NCBI GenBank assembly: GCA_018223185.1
Contig: JAAEYW010000006.1
Coordinates: forward strand, 1 to 64,000
DNA: 64,000 nucleotides
Direction: 5' to 3'
Origin: Oceanospirillales bacterium
GTDB lineage: Bacteria > Pseudomonadota > Gammaproteobacteria > Pseudomonadales > Balneatricaceae
The notes under the pieces are model-generated. The model was not told where the DNA came from. It saw nothing but the letters and a program-made list of their open reading frames with translations, and did no database searches. The position numbers and the translations under genes are program-made. This document shows positions 15,836-26,294 of this stretch, one piece after another. How positions within the stretch are numbered: position 1 is the stretch's first letter; each line of letters starts with the position of its first letter.

Positions 15836-16838
15836 GTTAAGTGCTGTTGATCAGTCACCTGCGCACAACGGTCAGCCTCAATCCCGGGGATTGCACTACT
15901 CGACCCGCCTGGCACAACTATGCGAAGAGCTGGGATACCACCGCTTCTGGATTGCAGAGCATCACGATACAGCCAGTTACTCCAGCTCCTGTCCGGAAAT
16001 TCTGATCGCCCATATCGCCCAGAATACTGACCGTATAAGAGTCGGCAGCGGTGGTGTCATGTTATCTCACTACAGCCCGCTGAAGGTGGCTGAAGTGTTT
16101 CGCACTCTGGAAGCACTAAACCCCGGCAGAATCGACCTCGGCGTTGGGCGCGCACCGGGTGGTACTGATCTGACCAGCAGAGCATTAGCCTTTCCCAACA
16201 GACCAAACACTGCTGAGCTGTATCCACACCTGCTGAGTGATCTGAGCGGTTTTCTGCACGATAATCTGCCCGCCGACCATCCCTTTTACGGCATTAATGC
16301 AACCCCGGTCGGCGCATCAGCTCCGCAACTATGGACACTGGGCTCCAGCAGCGGCAGCGTCGACCTGGCGGCTGAGCTGGGCCTGGGTTTTGTACTGGCT
16401 CTGTTTATTGGTACGCATGAACGCCCGGCTGAGATATTTGAACGCTATAAAACGAAATTCCGCCCCAACGGCAAAGGGCTGGATCAGCCACAGACAATTC
16501 TCTCAGTTGCCTGCCTCTGTGCTGACAGCAAAGAAGAAGCTGCCTATCTGGCCGCCCCGAATATGTACTGGAAAGTGATGGCGTTCCGTCATGGTATCCG
16601 TGAACATATCCGCAGCCCTGAGGAGGCTCTAAGCCTCGTCAAAAAGCTATCACTTTCAGATCAGTCTTATTATAAGGAGACCCTCGACTCAGTCGTCAGC
16701 GGATCGGCCGCTGAGTGCCGCGAAGAGCTGGAGCAACTGGCACACCACTATAACGCAGAAGAGCTGATGCTGGTAAATGTCACCCATGACTTCGAAGACA
16801 GATGTAACAGCTACCGAAAACTAATGACTGCATTTTAA
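15825..16838 (+). CDS. luciferase-like flavin-dependent oxidoreductase (YhbW/MsnO8 type)
   Basis: This is a member of the bacterial luciferase-like monooxygenase superfamily with a TIM-barrel fold. It has the YhbW-like features LCEELGYHRFWIAEHHDTASY, RIRVGSGGVMLSHYSPLKVAEVFRTLEALNPGRIDLGVGRAPGGTD and LWTLGSSSGSVDLAAELGLGF; the 337-aa length is typical. Such enzymes use reduced FMN, but the substrate is not known. It overlaps the HbpS-like gene by eleven bases. Its co-transcription with an aromatic-responsive activator suggests a role in oxidising an aromatic or related compound, which is inference. Confidence 0.9.
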   Translation: MKFKLSAVDQSPAHNGQPQSRGLHYSTRLAQLCEELGYHRFWIAEHHDTASYSSSCPEILIAHIAQNTDRIRVGSGGVMLSHYSPLKVAEVFRTLEALNPGRIDLGVGRAPGGTDLTSRALAFPNRPNTAELYPHLLSDLSGFLHDNLPADHPFYGINATPVGASAPQLWTLGSSSGSVDLAAELGLGFVLALFIGTHERPAEIFERYKTKFRPNGKGLDQPQTILSVACLCADSKEEAAYLAAPNMYWKVMAFRHGIREHIRSPEEALSLVKKLSLSDQSYYKETLDSVVSGSAAECREELEQLAHHYNAEELMLVNVTHDFEDRCNSYRKLMTAF

Positions 16839-16847
16839 GTTCGCAGA

Positions 16848-16873
16848 CTGCCTGCTCAGCGCTGAACAGGCAG
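16848..16873. terminator. long hairpin between convergent genes
   Basis: CTGCCTGCTCAGC (16848-16860) and GCTGAACAGGCAG (16861-16873) pair along 13 bases with one mismatch. It lies ten bases after the oxidoreductase stop and includes the stop codon of the opposite pseudouridine synthase gene. There is no T-run on either strand, so it may act as a transcript-end stabiliser instead of a strict terminator. Confidence 0.5.
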
Positions 16874-17803
16874 CATTATCTGCACTGCCAGACCCTCAAC
16901 ATCCAGCTCCAGCTCAACCGCCTCAAGACGGTGATAACGACTCCCCAGAACCTGGAAATCGGCATCATCGAGCCCCTGCTCTATCCGTTTCAGATAGAAC
17001 CGCCCTTCATGCCCATAAATTTTATCTCCCACCACCGGATGACCAAGATAACTCAGCTGAGCCCGAATCTGATGCTTACGACCGGTATACAACCGACACT
17101 CAAGCAGCGTTTTTCCTGCCGCCGAATGCAACACCCTGAATGCTGTTTTACTCTGGCGGGGCTTAATATAGAGGCCACTGTCTGCATCATCTACCACATA
17201 TACCTGGCTGCGGATCACACTGTCAGCTCTTTCTGCCAAATCACACTCCATTCGCTCAGACCTCCAGAGAGGAACACCTTCCACCCAGGCATGGTAGATT
17301 TTCTTGCAGATCAACTGATCCAGGCGCGGTTTCCAGCGGCGGTCTGCCTGGGCATTTTTTGCCAGCAGGATCACCCCGGCAGTTTCTGTATCAAGCCGGT
17401 GTAGCAACCGGGCATCTGCATAAGGTGTTTGCCGCTTTACCAGTGAGATCAGCGTATTGTAGAGATTACGTGTGGTACGACTGACCGGCAGCAGATGAGG
17501 TTTATATACCGCCATCAACTCACTGTTTTGCCACAGTAAGCGCCAGCGGGTATTCACCTCCTCTTCCTGATGACCCGGCAGACAAACACAGATCCGGGCT
17601 GAAGTACTGAGTGTAAAATCTGCTGCAACAACGGCATCATCAACACTGATATAACCGTCTGCAAAGAGCTCTGGCAGCCGCAGAGCATCTGAAGGCGTGA
17701 CACGCAGACGCAAAAAATCGATCAGCGGTATCCCGGAGAACTCAGTTTCAGAGCCTGTCAGACTGTCAGCCAGATTAAATATAAGCGTAAAATGTGCCGA
17801 CAA
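16856..17803 (-). CDS. RluA-family pseudouridine synthase
   Basis: This enzyme converts uridine to pseudouridine in RNA. It has the catalytic motif HRLDTETAG (Asp nucleophile) near residue 138, the preceding LLWQNSELMAVYKPHLLPV and the following GRKHQIRAQLSYLGHPVVGDKIYG, all characteristic of the RluA family. The N-terminal ~90 residues resemble a diverged S4-like domain. The target nucleotide cannot be told. No ATG lies in the first 90 residues, and the start is probably TTG 17803, with GGGA just upstream; this is uncertain. It is a single-gene unit. Confidence 0.87.
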   Translation of the reverse strand: MSAHFTLIFNLADSLTGSETEFSGIPLIDFLRLRVTPSDALRLPELFADGYISVDDAVVAADFTLSTSARICVCLPGHQEEEVNTRWRLLWQNSELMAVYKPHLLPVSRTTRNLYNTLISLVKRQTPYADARLLHRLDTETAGVILLAKNAQADRRWKPRLDQLICKKIYHAWVEGVPLWRSERMECDLAERADSVIRSQVYVVDDADSGLYIKPRQSKTAFRVLHSAAGKTLLECRLYTGRKHQIRAQLSYLGHPVVGDKIYGHEGRFYLKRIEQGLDDADFQVLGSRYHRLEAVELELDVEGLAVQIMLPVQR

Positions 17804-17844
17804 GAGATCCCGCCCAGGGCTATAAAACTAAAAAAACTGACGGA

Positions 17845-18819
<975 letters not shown>

Positions 18820-18862
18820 TTATACCTCCAACAACGATAAAACGGCATTCTAATAACTATTG

Positions 18863-18889
18863 ATTATAATACACAGTTATCGCTTTCAA
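18863..18889 (-). promoter_or_regulatory. probable cysB promoter
   Basis: On the minus strand TTGAAA (18884-18889) and a perfect TATAAT (18863-18868) lie 44 to 70 bases upstream of the cysB ATG. The spacing is 15 bases, shorter than optimal; TTTTGA at 17 bases is an alternative -35. Confidence 0.5.
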
Positions 18890-18966
18890 AAACCTAACTT
18901 TGACAGGCTGTCTTTGACAACATACCGGGAACCGCTTACCTCAGCATCACGTAAACAATCGCTTGA

Positions 18967-20073
18967 TCAGGTCAGACGGCTGCGCAGCTTACGAATCTCT
19001 TCCTCATAGGTCGTAACTTTTTTCTCCAGAGTCGCCTGCCGCGCTGTTGCACGCATGACTTCTTCGGCCTTATCTTTTAACTGCCCCCGAAGCATATTTT
19101 CACGACGGGAAGCATCATTAACAGCCAGCATGTTTTTCTGATTAACCCGCTTAAGCTCCTCCTTCATCTCACCGACCTTGTCCTCAAGGCGCTTACTGCG
19201 GTTTTGCTCAGAGAGTAACTGACTGCTCAGCTGACTTCTTTCCCGCACGTTCTGGCTATCTTCGCTCTGATAACGCTTTAGTTCAGTTTCAAGCGTCTTA
19301 ATCTGTGTCTTAAAGGTTTCCAGTTTTACATCTTTTTTGGCGACCTGAGCCTGCAGATTATGGATATCCTTGGTCAGAGCGGATTCTTTACGGCCACACT
19401 CGTCACGGAATTTTTCCAGAGCACTACGATAATAACGGGTATCTGCTTCGGCCTTGGCTACCTGATCCAGACCATGACGCTGCTCTTCAATAATTCGCTG
19501 ATCAAACGTACGCTTTGAATCGTCGATTTTTTTCTGCAGCAGATGCAGTTCCTGCTCAACATTCAGGCGGCGCTGCTCTTCAGCTTTCTGTTCAGAGGTC
19601 GAGGTTGCCAGATTAATTTTCAGCACCGATATCTCTGCGTCAAGCACTTCTACCTGATGCTTCTCTACCAGCAGCTGCTGTTGCAGGTCGCGGAAGTTCT
19701 GATCCATCTCGGCTTGCTGACTCTGGGCCTTGAACAGTTCCGATTCAGACTGACGGCGGGCATCTTCACTGGCAATCTGCTGATACTGCTTGTCGGTGGA
19801 CATTGCAGACTGAGCTTCCTGCACGGCCATATGCCACATTGATTCAAAGCTATGTACAAGAGACTCGGGAAGTTGAGGCATTCTCGGGGATGAATCACCC
19901 AGCATTCGCATCCGGTCAGGCAACACGCTCCACCAGTGTTTCAAAAGACCACTCAGTTGCTCTGGTTCTCCCCCAAATATCTTAGCCAGTTCCGCTGTAC
20001 TCGGTGCCCTGCCATTTTTCAGCATGGCATCCGCTGCTTTATTAAACTCTTCAGTGCTGATCTGTTGACTCAT
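18967..20073 (-). CDS. KfrA-like DNA-binding coiled-coil protein
   Basis: The N-terminal ~60 residues (TEEFNKAADAMLKNGRAPSTAELAKIFGGEPEQLSGLLKHWW) match the KfrA/plasmid-region DNA-binding domain. From about residue 95 to the end the protein is one long coiled coil rich in Gln, Glu, Lys and Arg. Plasmid KfrA proteins bind DNA and form filaments that help partition; a chromosomal role is unknown. I take ATG 20073 (AAGG eight bases upstream) and not the TTG twelve codons earlier. It is 22 bases downstream of rluC on the same strand, so it is probably co-transcribed with it. Confidence 0.82.
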   Translation of the reverse strand: MSQQISTEEFNKAADAMLKNGRAPSTAELAKIFGGEPEQLSGLLKHWWSVLPDRMRMLGDSSPRMPQLPESLVHSFESMWHMAVQEAQSAMSTDKQYQQIASEDARRQSESELFKAQSQQAEMDQNFRDLQQQLLVEKHQVEVLDAEISVLKINLATSTSEQKAEEQRRLNVEQELHLLQKKIDDSKRTFDQRIIEEQRHGLDQVAKAEADTRYYRSALEKFRDECGRKESALTKDIHNLQAQVAKKDVKLETFKTQIKTLETELKRYQSEDSQNVRERSQLSSQLLSEQNRSKRLEDKVGEMKEELKRVNQKNMLAVNDASRRENMLRGQLKDKAEEVMRATARQATLEKKVTTYEEEIRKLRSRLT

Positions 20074-20095
20074 TGATAACGCCTTACCGGGCAGA

Positions 20096-21064
20096 TCACT
20101 GCCCGTCAATTTTTTGCAATTTTTTTAATCCGCTTTCCAGTTCATCCCCAAGAGGGGCATGGAAAATTTTTCTGCCACCGGATGGCAGAGGTACACGTAA
20201 CTCGGCGGCATGCAGAAAAAGACGGCGGATACCGTATTCTTTCATCTCCCGGTTGACTAGATCAGTGCCGTACTTATCATCACCAATGATCGGATGACCC
20301 GCAAACTGACAGTGAACACGAATCTGATGTGTACGCCCGGTGATAGGACGCGCCTCAACCAGTGTTGCCACACCATCAAAGCGCTGCAACACTTTATATT
20401 CGGTCAGCGAGGGTTTACCCATGGGGTGGGCTTTTACGATCCGCTCACCGGATTTTAGTTCATTTTTTTGCAACGGCGCATCGACTTTAGTTTTTCTCGC
20501 CGACCACTTCCCTTCCACCAGAGCATGATAAATCTTGGTTATCTGCTTAGCTTGTAACGCCGCATGCAAAAATCGCAGGGCGCTACGCTTTTTTGCCACC
20601 ATGATACAACCCGAGGTGTCGCGGTCGAGACGATGAACAAGCTCGAGAAACCGGGCATCTGGCCGAATCTGGCGAATGGTTTCAATCAGCCCGAGACTAA
20701 TACCACTGCCACCGTGAACAGCCAGCCCTGAAGGCTTGTTAAGTACAATCAGGTCATCGTTTTCAAACAGAACAGAGTTTTCTACCAGATGCTTGAGGTT
20801 ATCGCTGACTGTCGCCTGCGGCTTCTCCTCACTCAGCCTGATAGGCGGAACCCTGACGAGATCGCCATCCTGTAAGCGATAATCAGGTTTGATACGCTTC
20901 TTATTAACCCGTACTTCACCTTTTCGCAAAATACGGTAGATCAGGGTCTTGGGAGCACCTTTTAAACGGGTACGCAGGAAATTATCGATCCGCTGGCCGG
21001 ATAACTCTGAATCAATTTCAAACCACTGGACTGCGGGGGCAGATACTGTTCTTTCTTCTGACAT
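20096..21064 (-). CDS. rluC: 23S rRNA pseudouridine synthase RluC
   Basis: RluC makes pseudouridines 955, 2504 and 2580 in 23S rRNA. The N-terminal S4 domain ([46 protein letters not shown]) precedes a catalytic domain with [11 protein letters not shown] and [24 protein letters not shown]. The length is 322 aa. The divergent position next to rne is the same as in E. coli and supports RluC over RluA or RluD. Confidence 0.95.
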   Translation of the reverse strand: MSEERTVSAPAVQWFEIDSELSGQRIDNFLRTRLKGAPKTLIYRILRKGEVRVNKKRIKPDYRLQDGDLVRVPPIRLSEEKPQATVSDNLKHLVENSVLFENDDLIVLNKPSGLAVHGGSGISLGLIETIRQIRPDARFLELVHRLDRDTSGCIMVAKKRSALRFLHAALQAKQITKIYHALVEGKWSARKTKVDAPLQKNELKSGERIVKAHPMGKPSLTEYKVLQRFDGVATLVEARPITGRTHQIRVHCQFAGHPIIGDDKYGTDLVNREMKEYGIRRLFLHAAELRVPLPSGGRKIFHAPLGDELESGLKKLQKIDGQ

Positions 21065-21564
21065 ATTAATAGGATATCGGACCTTTCGATTGATGCTGTC
21101 TGTTTAAGCTGCTATATTCTAGCGCTGCTGCGAGCAGTTGGCTTTAGCTAATTTGAAATTCCCGGTTTTTTTGCAATTTTGTTCTTAGAATCAGGCAAAT
21201 AATCGGTTTGAATCCCTCGTACAGCATCAATTTTAAGAGAATTACTACGTATTTCATCCTGCTGGCAATGCCCTGAATTGCAAAACCAGTTGGAGGTGAA
21301 GATGTCAGTTGCCCGGAACCTGCCAATATTCATACGGCAGTAACAGCCTGATCAGACTCGGTATAAGAAGTCGATATGAGGCAACTGTTTCCTTCACCGT
21401 CGATAAGACCTGAGCACATAGCTATGCGCCCAGGCAATAAGTTGAACACATGAGTCGTTACGAAGACTTGGTTTTCTGTGTCTGTTTATATTTTACAGGC
21501 ACCTCTCTGTGCGGCTACCGGCTGGATGAAATACGTTAGTGTTATAAGAGAACGCTAACAAAAA
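21065..21564 (+). promoter_or_regulatory. rne leader and rluC-rne divergent promoter region
   Basis: Five hundred bases with no credible gene separate rluC from rne. In E. coli rne has a long leader through which RNase E controls its own mRNA; a similar arrangement is likely here. A small hairpin, GCAC-CTCTCT-GTGC, lies at about 21498-21512. A TAGAAT box for rluC lies about 55 bases before that gene. The ribosome site of rne is weak (AAGAGA, 15 bases from ATG), as expected for a gene whose translation is regulated. Confidence 0.5.
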
Positions 21565-24500
21565 ATGAAAAGAATGCTAATTAACGCAACTCAACAAGAA
21601 GAGTTGCGCGTTGCCCTGGTTGATGGTCAGCGCCTTTATGATCTGGATATCGAATCCAGCTCCCGCGAGCAGAAAAAAGCCAATATATACAAAGGCAAAA
21701 TCACCCGGGTTGAACCAAGCCTGGAAGCCGCTTTTGTAGAATATGGATCCGAACGTCACGGCTTTCTGCCCCTCAAAGAGATTTCACGCGAATACTTCAA
21801 AAAAGGTACCGATAAAGGCGGCCGTCCGAATATCAGGGATGTTATCGCCGAAGGCACTGAAGTTATTGTTCAGGTTGATAAAGAAGAACGAGGCAATAAA
21901 GGTGCCGCGCTCACTACCTTTATCAGCCTGGCTGGCCGCTATCTCGTCCTGATGCCCAACAACCCTCGTGCAGGCGGTATCTCCCGTCGCATTGAAGGTG
22001 ATGATCGCAAACAGCTTAAAGAAGCACTGGATGGTGTAACCATTCCACCGAAAACCGGCGCGATTGTTCGCACCGCAGGTATCGGCCGCACGTCTGAAGA
22101 GCTGCAATGGGATCTGGATTATCTGATGACCCTGTGGGATTCGATCACCAGCGCTGCCGAAGAGCGCCGCGCCCCCTTCCTGATCTATCAGGAAAGCAAC
22201 GTTGTTATCCGCGCAATCCGTGATTACCTGCGTCAGGATATCGGCGAAGTACTGATCGACAAGCCTGAGGTTTATCAGGAAGCCCTGAACTTTGTTCAGC
22301 AAGTGATGCCCAGCTATCAGAACAAGATCAAACTCTATGATGAGCCGATCCCTCTGTTCAACCGCTTTCAGATTGAAAGCCAGATTGAAACCGCTTTCCA
22401 GCGTGAAGTGCATCTGCCTTCCGGCGGCTCTATCGTTATAGATCCGACTGAAGCACTGGTATCCATTGATATCAACTCCGCTCGCGCTACCCGCGGTAGC
22501 GATATTGAAGAGACCGCGTTACAAACTAACCTTGAAGCAGCTGATGAGATCTCACGCCAACTGCGCCTGAGGGATATCGGTGGTCTGATCGTTATCGACT
22601 TTATCGATATGACGCCAATCAAAAACCAGCGGGACGTTGAAAACCGGATGCGCGACGCGCTCAAAGTTGACCGTGCCCGTGTTCAGCTGGGTCGTATCTC
22701 CCGCTTTGGACTGTTGGAAATGTCCCGCCAGAGACTGCGCCCATCACTGATCGAAAGCCGTGGCGCTGTCTGCCCACGCTGTAATGGTCAGGGCACTGTT
22801 CGTGATACCGAATCTCTCGCCCTTTCTATCCTGCGCTTGATTGAGGAAGAGTCATCCAAAGATCGCACCGCACAGATACGTGCCATTCTGCCGGTCTCTG
22901 TAGCAACATTCCTGCTCAATGAAAAACGCCGGGAAGTGCACGAAGTCGAAATGCGTCACCGCGTTCGGGTTGTGGTAGTACCTAATCCAAACATGGAAAC
23001 ACCGCATTACGAAGTCGTTCGGCTGCGTGATGATCACACAGTCATCAACACCAACGATGCCAGCTACACCCTGCAACCGGAACCTGAAGAAGAACCGGAA
23101 ATTGAAACTGCCAGAACCCAGCCAGTCCGGGAACGCGCAGCAGTAACGACCGTTGCACCTTCAACACCAGCCCCGGCACAGGCAGCGGCACCTCAACCAG
23201 CGGCAGCACCAGCTCAGCAGAAACCTGCGGCAGCAACCTCCCTGACCAGCCGAATCTTCAATGCTCTGGGCAATCTGTTTGGTAGTTCAGATGATACCAA
23301 GGAGAAAGCTCGACTGGAGCAGGAAAAAGCGAAACAGGAGCAGGAACAGGAAGAGCGCAACAAGAAACAACGCGGTCGCAAACGCTCCGGCAATCGTCGC
23401 GATCGCGATCGTGATCGCAACCGCAATCAACGCCGGGACAGCGATAAGCTTACCGATAACCTGACAGACACAACAGAATCACAGAGCTCACCTGACCGCA
23501 GCGATGTCACCGAAGATTCTGGTCGCGGACGCTCTCGTAACCGTCGCCGCAGCGAACGGGACAAGAAACCACAGCAGGACAAGACTGAAGAGCAAATCAC
23601 TGTACAGCAGGGCTCTCCTCAGGCTAGCAGCGAACAGGACAATCCCGCTGAACAAAACGAGGATGGGCGCGCCCGCGGTGAACGTCGTCGAGGTCGCCGC
23701 CGTCGCGGTGAGCGCAGCGGCAAACGTACAGATGATTCCAATGTTTCAGAAAACAACGAAGAGCTGAACGTCGCTGAAGTGACAGAAAAGACCGCCCTGC
23801 TGCCTGCTGATGAAACCATCACAGCAGAAGCTCCGCAGAGCGAAGCTAAGACTGAAGCTAAGACCGAAGAAGCTCCACGCAAGCGTCGTCAGCGTCGTCG
23901 GGGACCAAAGTCCGATGCATCGAGCGCAGGAAGCACTGATGATTCTCAGAGCATTGAACCTTCCGTAGCTCCAGAAAGCGCATCTGCGCCATCTGAAGCG
24001 GAGCCCGATGCGGTCCAACCTGTCGCAGCTGAAGCAGCGCCAACTGAAACGCTATCCGCGACAGCAGAAGCTCCAGAAACGACAATAGAGCCTGAACAGC
24101 CGAAGACCGAACTGACCACTGAACCAACAGTGGAACCAGAATCAGAGCCAGCAGCTGAAACAAAAGCTGAAGAGCCTGTTGCGGTTACGCCTGCGGTTAC
24201 AGAAACAGTAGTTGCCGAGACAGCTCCCGCTATCGAGGAAGCCGTTCAGACAGAAGAGCCCGTTACTACAGAACCAGCTACTGAACCGGCTGCTGAATCC
24301 GTTGCTGAATCGACTGCAGAAACAGTGATCATCGCAGATGCAACTCAGGCACAGGAGAAACAACCTGAGCCCGCTGCAACTGAAGATGAGCACACTGAAG
24401 TTGAGGCAAAAACCGAAGTAGCAGACACTGAAGCAGATGTTACTGAGCAGACTGTTACTGAAGAGACCGCTACTGAAGAGCAACCTGCCCGTACTGCCGG

Positions 24501-24681
24501 TCGCCGTGTTCGTAAGCGTCCTGAGCTGATCACACCAGAGGTTACGCCGGATGAAGTGATGACTGCCCGTCCACGCCGGGATGCACCACCCACCAAGGCA
24601 CCTGAAGAAGCTGCTCCGCGTCAGCGTCGTCAGCGCCGGGCGCCTAATGATCCACGCCTCCAGGCAAACAGCGATAACTGA
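21565..24681 (+). CDS. rne: RNase E, endoribonuclease and degradosome scaffold
   Basis: RNase E starts most mRNA decay and processes rRNA and tRNA. Residues 1 to about 510 are the catalytic half: [22 protein letters not shown], the S1 domain, the 5'-sensor, the DNase-I-like part with catalytic Asp in [17 protein letters not shown] and VIDFIDMTP, and the zinc link CPRCNGQG. The remaining ~500 residues are low-complexity scaffold. An Arg-rich block ([17 protein letters not shown] and two more) is likely to bind RNA, and a long Ala-Glu-Pro-Thr tract follows. The end ARPRR...[10 protein letters not shown] carries an NDPR motif like that in Pseudomonas RNase E. The length is 1038 aa. A bidirectional terminator follows. 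Confidence 0.98.
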   Translation: MKRMLINATQQEELRVALVDGQRLYDLDIESSSREQKKANIYKGKITRVEPSLEAAFVEYGSERHGFLPLKEISREYFKKGTDKGGRPNIRDVIAEGTEVIVQVDKEERGNKGAALTTFISLAGRYLVLMPNNPRAGGISRRIEGDDRKQLKEALDGVTIPPKTGAIVRTAGIGRTSEELQWDLDYLMTLWDSITSAAEERRAPFLIYQESNVVIRAIRDYLRQDIGEVLIDKPEVYQEALNFVQQVMPSYQNKIKLYDEPIPLFNRFQIESQIETAFQREVHLPSGGSIVIDPTEALVSIDINSARATRGSDIEETALQTNLEAADEISRQLRLRDIGGLIVIDFIDMTPIKNQRDVENRMRDALKVDRARVQLGRISRFGLLEMSRQRLRPSLIESRGAVCPRCNGQGTVRDTESLALSILRLIEEESSKDRTAQIRAILPVSVATFLLNEKRREVHEVEMRHRVRVVVVPNPNMETPHYEVVRLRDDHTVINTNDASYTLQPEPEEEPEIETARTQPVRERAAVTTVAPSTPAPAQAAAPQPAAAPAQQKPAAATSLTSRIFNALGNLFGSSDDTKEKARLEQEKAKQEQEQEERNKKQRGRKRSGNRRDRDRDRNRNQRRDSDKLTDNLTDTTESQSSPDRSDVTEDSGRGRSRNRRRSERDKKPQQDKTEEQITVQQGSPQASSEQDNPAEQNEDGRARGERRRGRRRRGERSGKRTDDSNVSENNEELNVAEVTEKTALLPADETITAEAPQSEAKTEAKTEEAPRKRRQRRRGPKSDASSAGSTDDSQSIEPSVAPESASAPSEAEPDAVQPVAAEAAPTETLSATAEAPETTIEPEQPKTELTTEPTVEPESEPAAETKAEEPVAVTPAVTETVVAETAPAIEEAVQTEEPVTTEPATEPAAESVAESTAETVIIADATQAQEKQPEPAATEDEHTEVEAKTEVADTEADVTEQTVTEETATEEQPARTAGRRVRKRPELITPEVTPDEVMTARPRRDAPPTKAPEEAAPRQRRQRRAPNDPRLQANSDN

Positions 24682-24698
24682 TACAGTCGTCACTGACA

Positions 24699-24728
24699 AA
24701 AAAAGCCGGCTATTCAGCCGGCTTTTTT
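24699..24728. terminator. bidirectional terminator between rne and murB
   Basis: AGCCGGCT (24704-24711) and AGCCGGCT (24716-24723) form an eight-pair stem with the loop ATTC, flanked by an A-run on the left and a T-run on the right, so it serves both converging transcripts. Confidence 0.92.
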
Positions 24729-24768
24729 ATGACACCTTTTCATCTCCCTGTTAACGTGACATCAGTAT

Positions 24769-25794
24769 TCAAGGATAACAACGTGGCTCTATCTCAAGCA
24801 TAACACCATACTGCTTGTAGACATCAGCCTGAATCTCACCCGCCAGCCCGATAATATCAGCCCCGGTGGCTTCGCCATGGTTTACCAACACCAGCGCCTG
24901 CTTTTCATAAACACCAGCATCTCCCTCACGCCGGCCTTTCCACCCCAACTGATCAATCAACCAGCCCGCAGCAAGCTTACTGCAACCCGGCTTGTCATCA
25001 AAAACGACCATCTGTGGAAAATCCTTTTGCAACTGCTCCGCCTGCTGCACAGATATAACCGGGTTTTTAAAAAAACTGCCGGCATTGCCAAGCAGACCAG
25101 GCTGTGGCAGCTTGGTATTGCGCACCTCACAGATCAGATCACTTAACTGGACAGGCTCAGGAGATGTGATACCACGAGCCTCTAACTGTTGCGAAATACC
25201 CCCATAATGCAGGACAGGCCTAAACTCACGACTCAGAGCAAATGTCACTGAAGTGATAAGATAACGCCCAGGAAAGCGACTTTTAAAAATACTGTCACGA
25301 TACTCAAACTGACAATCGCCGCAATCAAAACAAACCTGCGTGCCGGTTTCCAGATCAAAAGCCTCAAGACTTACCATACGATCTTTAATCTCAACCCCGT
25401 AAGCACCAATATTCTGGATAGGTGCAGCACCAACAGTGCCCGGAATAAGAGAGAGATTTTCCAGACCGTACACCCCCTGCTCCAGCGTCCGGCGCACAAA
25501 CGGGTGCCACTCCTCACCACCACCCGCCGTAACCAGAACTTCGCCGTTCTGACCATCGACAATCTGAACACCCTTAATACGGTTCACAACAACAAGCTGA
25601 TCCAGGTCTCCTGTCAGAACAAGGTTACTGCCTCCGCCGATAAACAGCACTGCGATATCCTTATCATGAGCAAACGCCCGGACATCATTGAGTTGATCAG
25701 CGCTCTCAAGCACTGCAAAAAAGCGTGCAGAGACATCAAAGCCGAAACTGTTATATTGCTTTAAGGAGACATTCTCCTGAAATTCCAGACTCAT
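24769..25794 (-). CDS. murB: UDP-N-acetylenolpyruvoylglucosamine reductase MurB
   Basis: MurB reduces UDP-GlcNAc-enolpyruvate to UDP-N-acetylmuramate with NADPH and FAD in the cytoplasm. Visible signatures are NSFGFDVSARFF at the N-terminus, the FAD-binding VLFIGGGSNLV and LSLIPGTVGAAPIQNIGAYG, EYRDSIFKSRF, the proton-donor Ser in LGNAGSFFKNP, and the type-I loop around AGWLIDQLGWKG. The length is 341 aa. Its ATG overlaps the stop codon of the phosphatase gene (ATGA), so they are co-translated. Confidence 0.97.
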   Translation of the reverse strand: MSLEFQENVSLKQYNSFGFDVSARFFAVLESADQLNDVRAFAHDKDIAVLFIGGGSNLVLTGDLDQLVVVNRIKGVQIVDGQNGEVLVTAGGGEEWHPFVRRTLEQGVYGLENLSLIPGTVGAAPIQNIGAYGVEIKDRMVSLEAFDLETGTQVCFDCGDCQFEYRDSIFKSRFPGRYLITSVTFALSREFRPVLHYGGISQQLEARGITSPEPVQLSDLICEVRNTKLPQPGLLGNAGSFFKNPVISVQQAEQLQKDFPQMVVFDDKPGCSKLAAGWLIDQLGWKGRREGDAGVYEKQALVLVNHGEATGADIIGLAGEIQADVYKQYGVMLEIEPRCYP

Positions 25795-26294
25795 TGGTCC
25801 AGCTCTTTATCAATACGATCTAAAAGAGCCTCTGAAGCGACTTCAACCAGATCAAGCACATGATCAAAGCCTGCCGGGCCACCATAGTAGGGATCGGGGA
25901 CTTCGCACACATCAAGCTCAGCCAGATCAAGAAACAACCCCAGATACCCCTTAAAGTGCGGCGGACAGATCAATTTCAGTTCGGAAAGATTCTCTTTATC
26001 CATCGCGATGATGTAATCATAATGATCAAAGTCAGCGGAGATCGCCTGACGCGCCCGCAGATCACTCAGATCGTAGCCACGCTGCCGCGCTGATGCGACA
26101 GCGCGATGATCCGGCGGATTACCAATATGGTATCCCGCCGTACCGGCAGAATCGATCTCAATCAGATGCGCCAGGCCACGCTGCTCCACCCGCGAACGAA
26201 ATACGCCATGCGCAGTGGGCGAACGGCAGATATTGCCAAGGCATACGAACAAAACTGATTTTTTATCCTGATATCTCAAAGCACTCACTCTCAA
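25791..26294 (-). CDS. low-molecular-weight protein tyrosine phosphatase
   Basis: This is a cytoplasmic phosphotyrosine phosphatase. The P-loop is VCLGNICRSPT (C-x5-R-S) and the general-acid loop is VPDPYYGG. Overall length and the sequence IDSAGTAGYHIGNPPDHRA are typical. No ATG is available before the P-loop: candidates are TTG 26294, GTG 26288 and TTG 26279. The last has the best purine-rich sequence upstream (GAGAGTGAG) and gives MRYQDKKSVLFVCLG, close to homologues. I give the longest frame. It forms an operon with murB, as in Pseudomonas. Confidence 0.92.
   Translation of the reverse strand: MRVSALRYQDKKSVLFVCLGNICRSPTAHGVFRSRVEQRGLAHLIEIDSAGTAGYHIGNPPDHRAVASARQRGYDLSDLRARQAISADFDHYDYIIAMDKENLSELKLICPPHFKGYLGLFLDLAELDVCEVPDPYYGGPAGFDHVLDLVEVASEALLDRIDKELDQ

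Noticed and set aside
15910-15924. TGGCAC-N5-TGCG, resembling a sigma-54 promoter
   Set aside because: It lies inside the luciferase-like coding sequence, and the -12 element is incomplete.
21482-21498. CTGT…ACAG, LexA-box-like, in the rne leader
   Set aside because: The spacing is one base too long for a LexA box (17 instead of 16).
21784-22413. 209-codon frame antisense to rne
   Set aside because: Shadow of the well-supported RNase E coding sequence; no homologous features.
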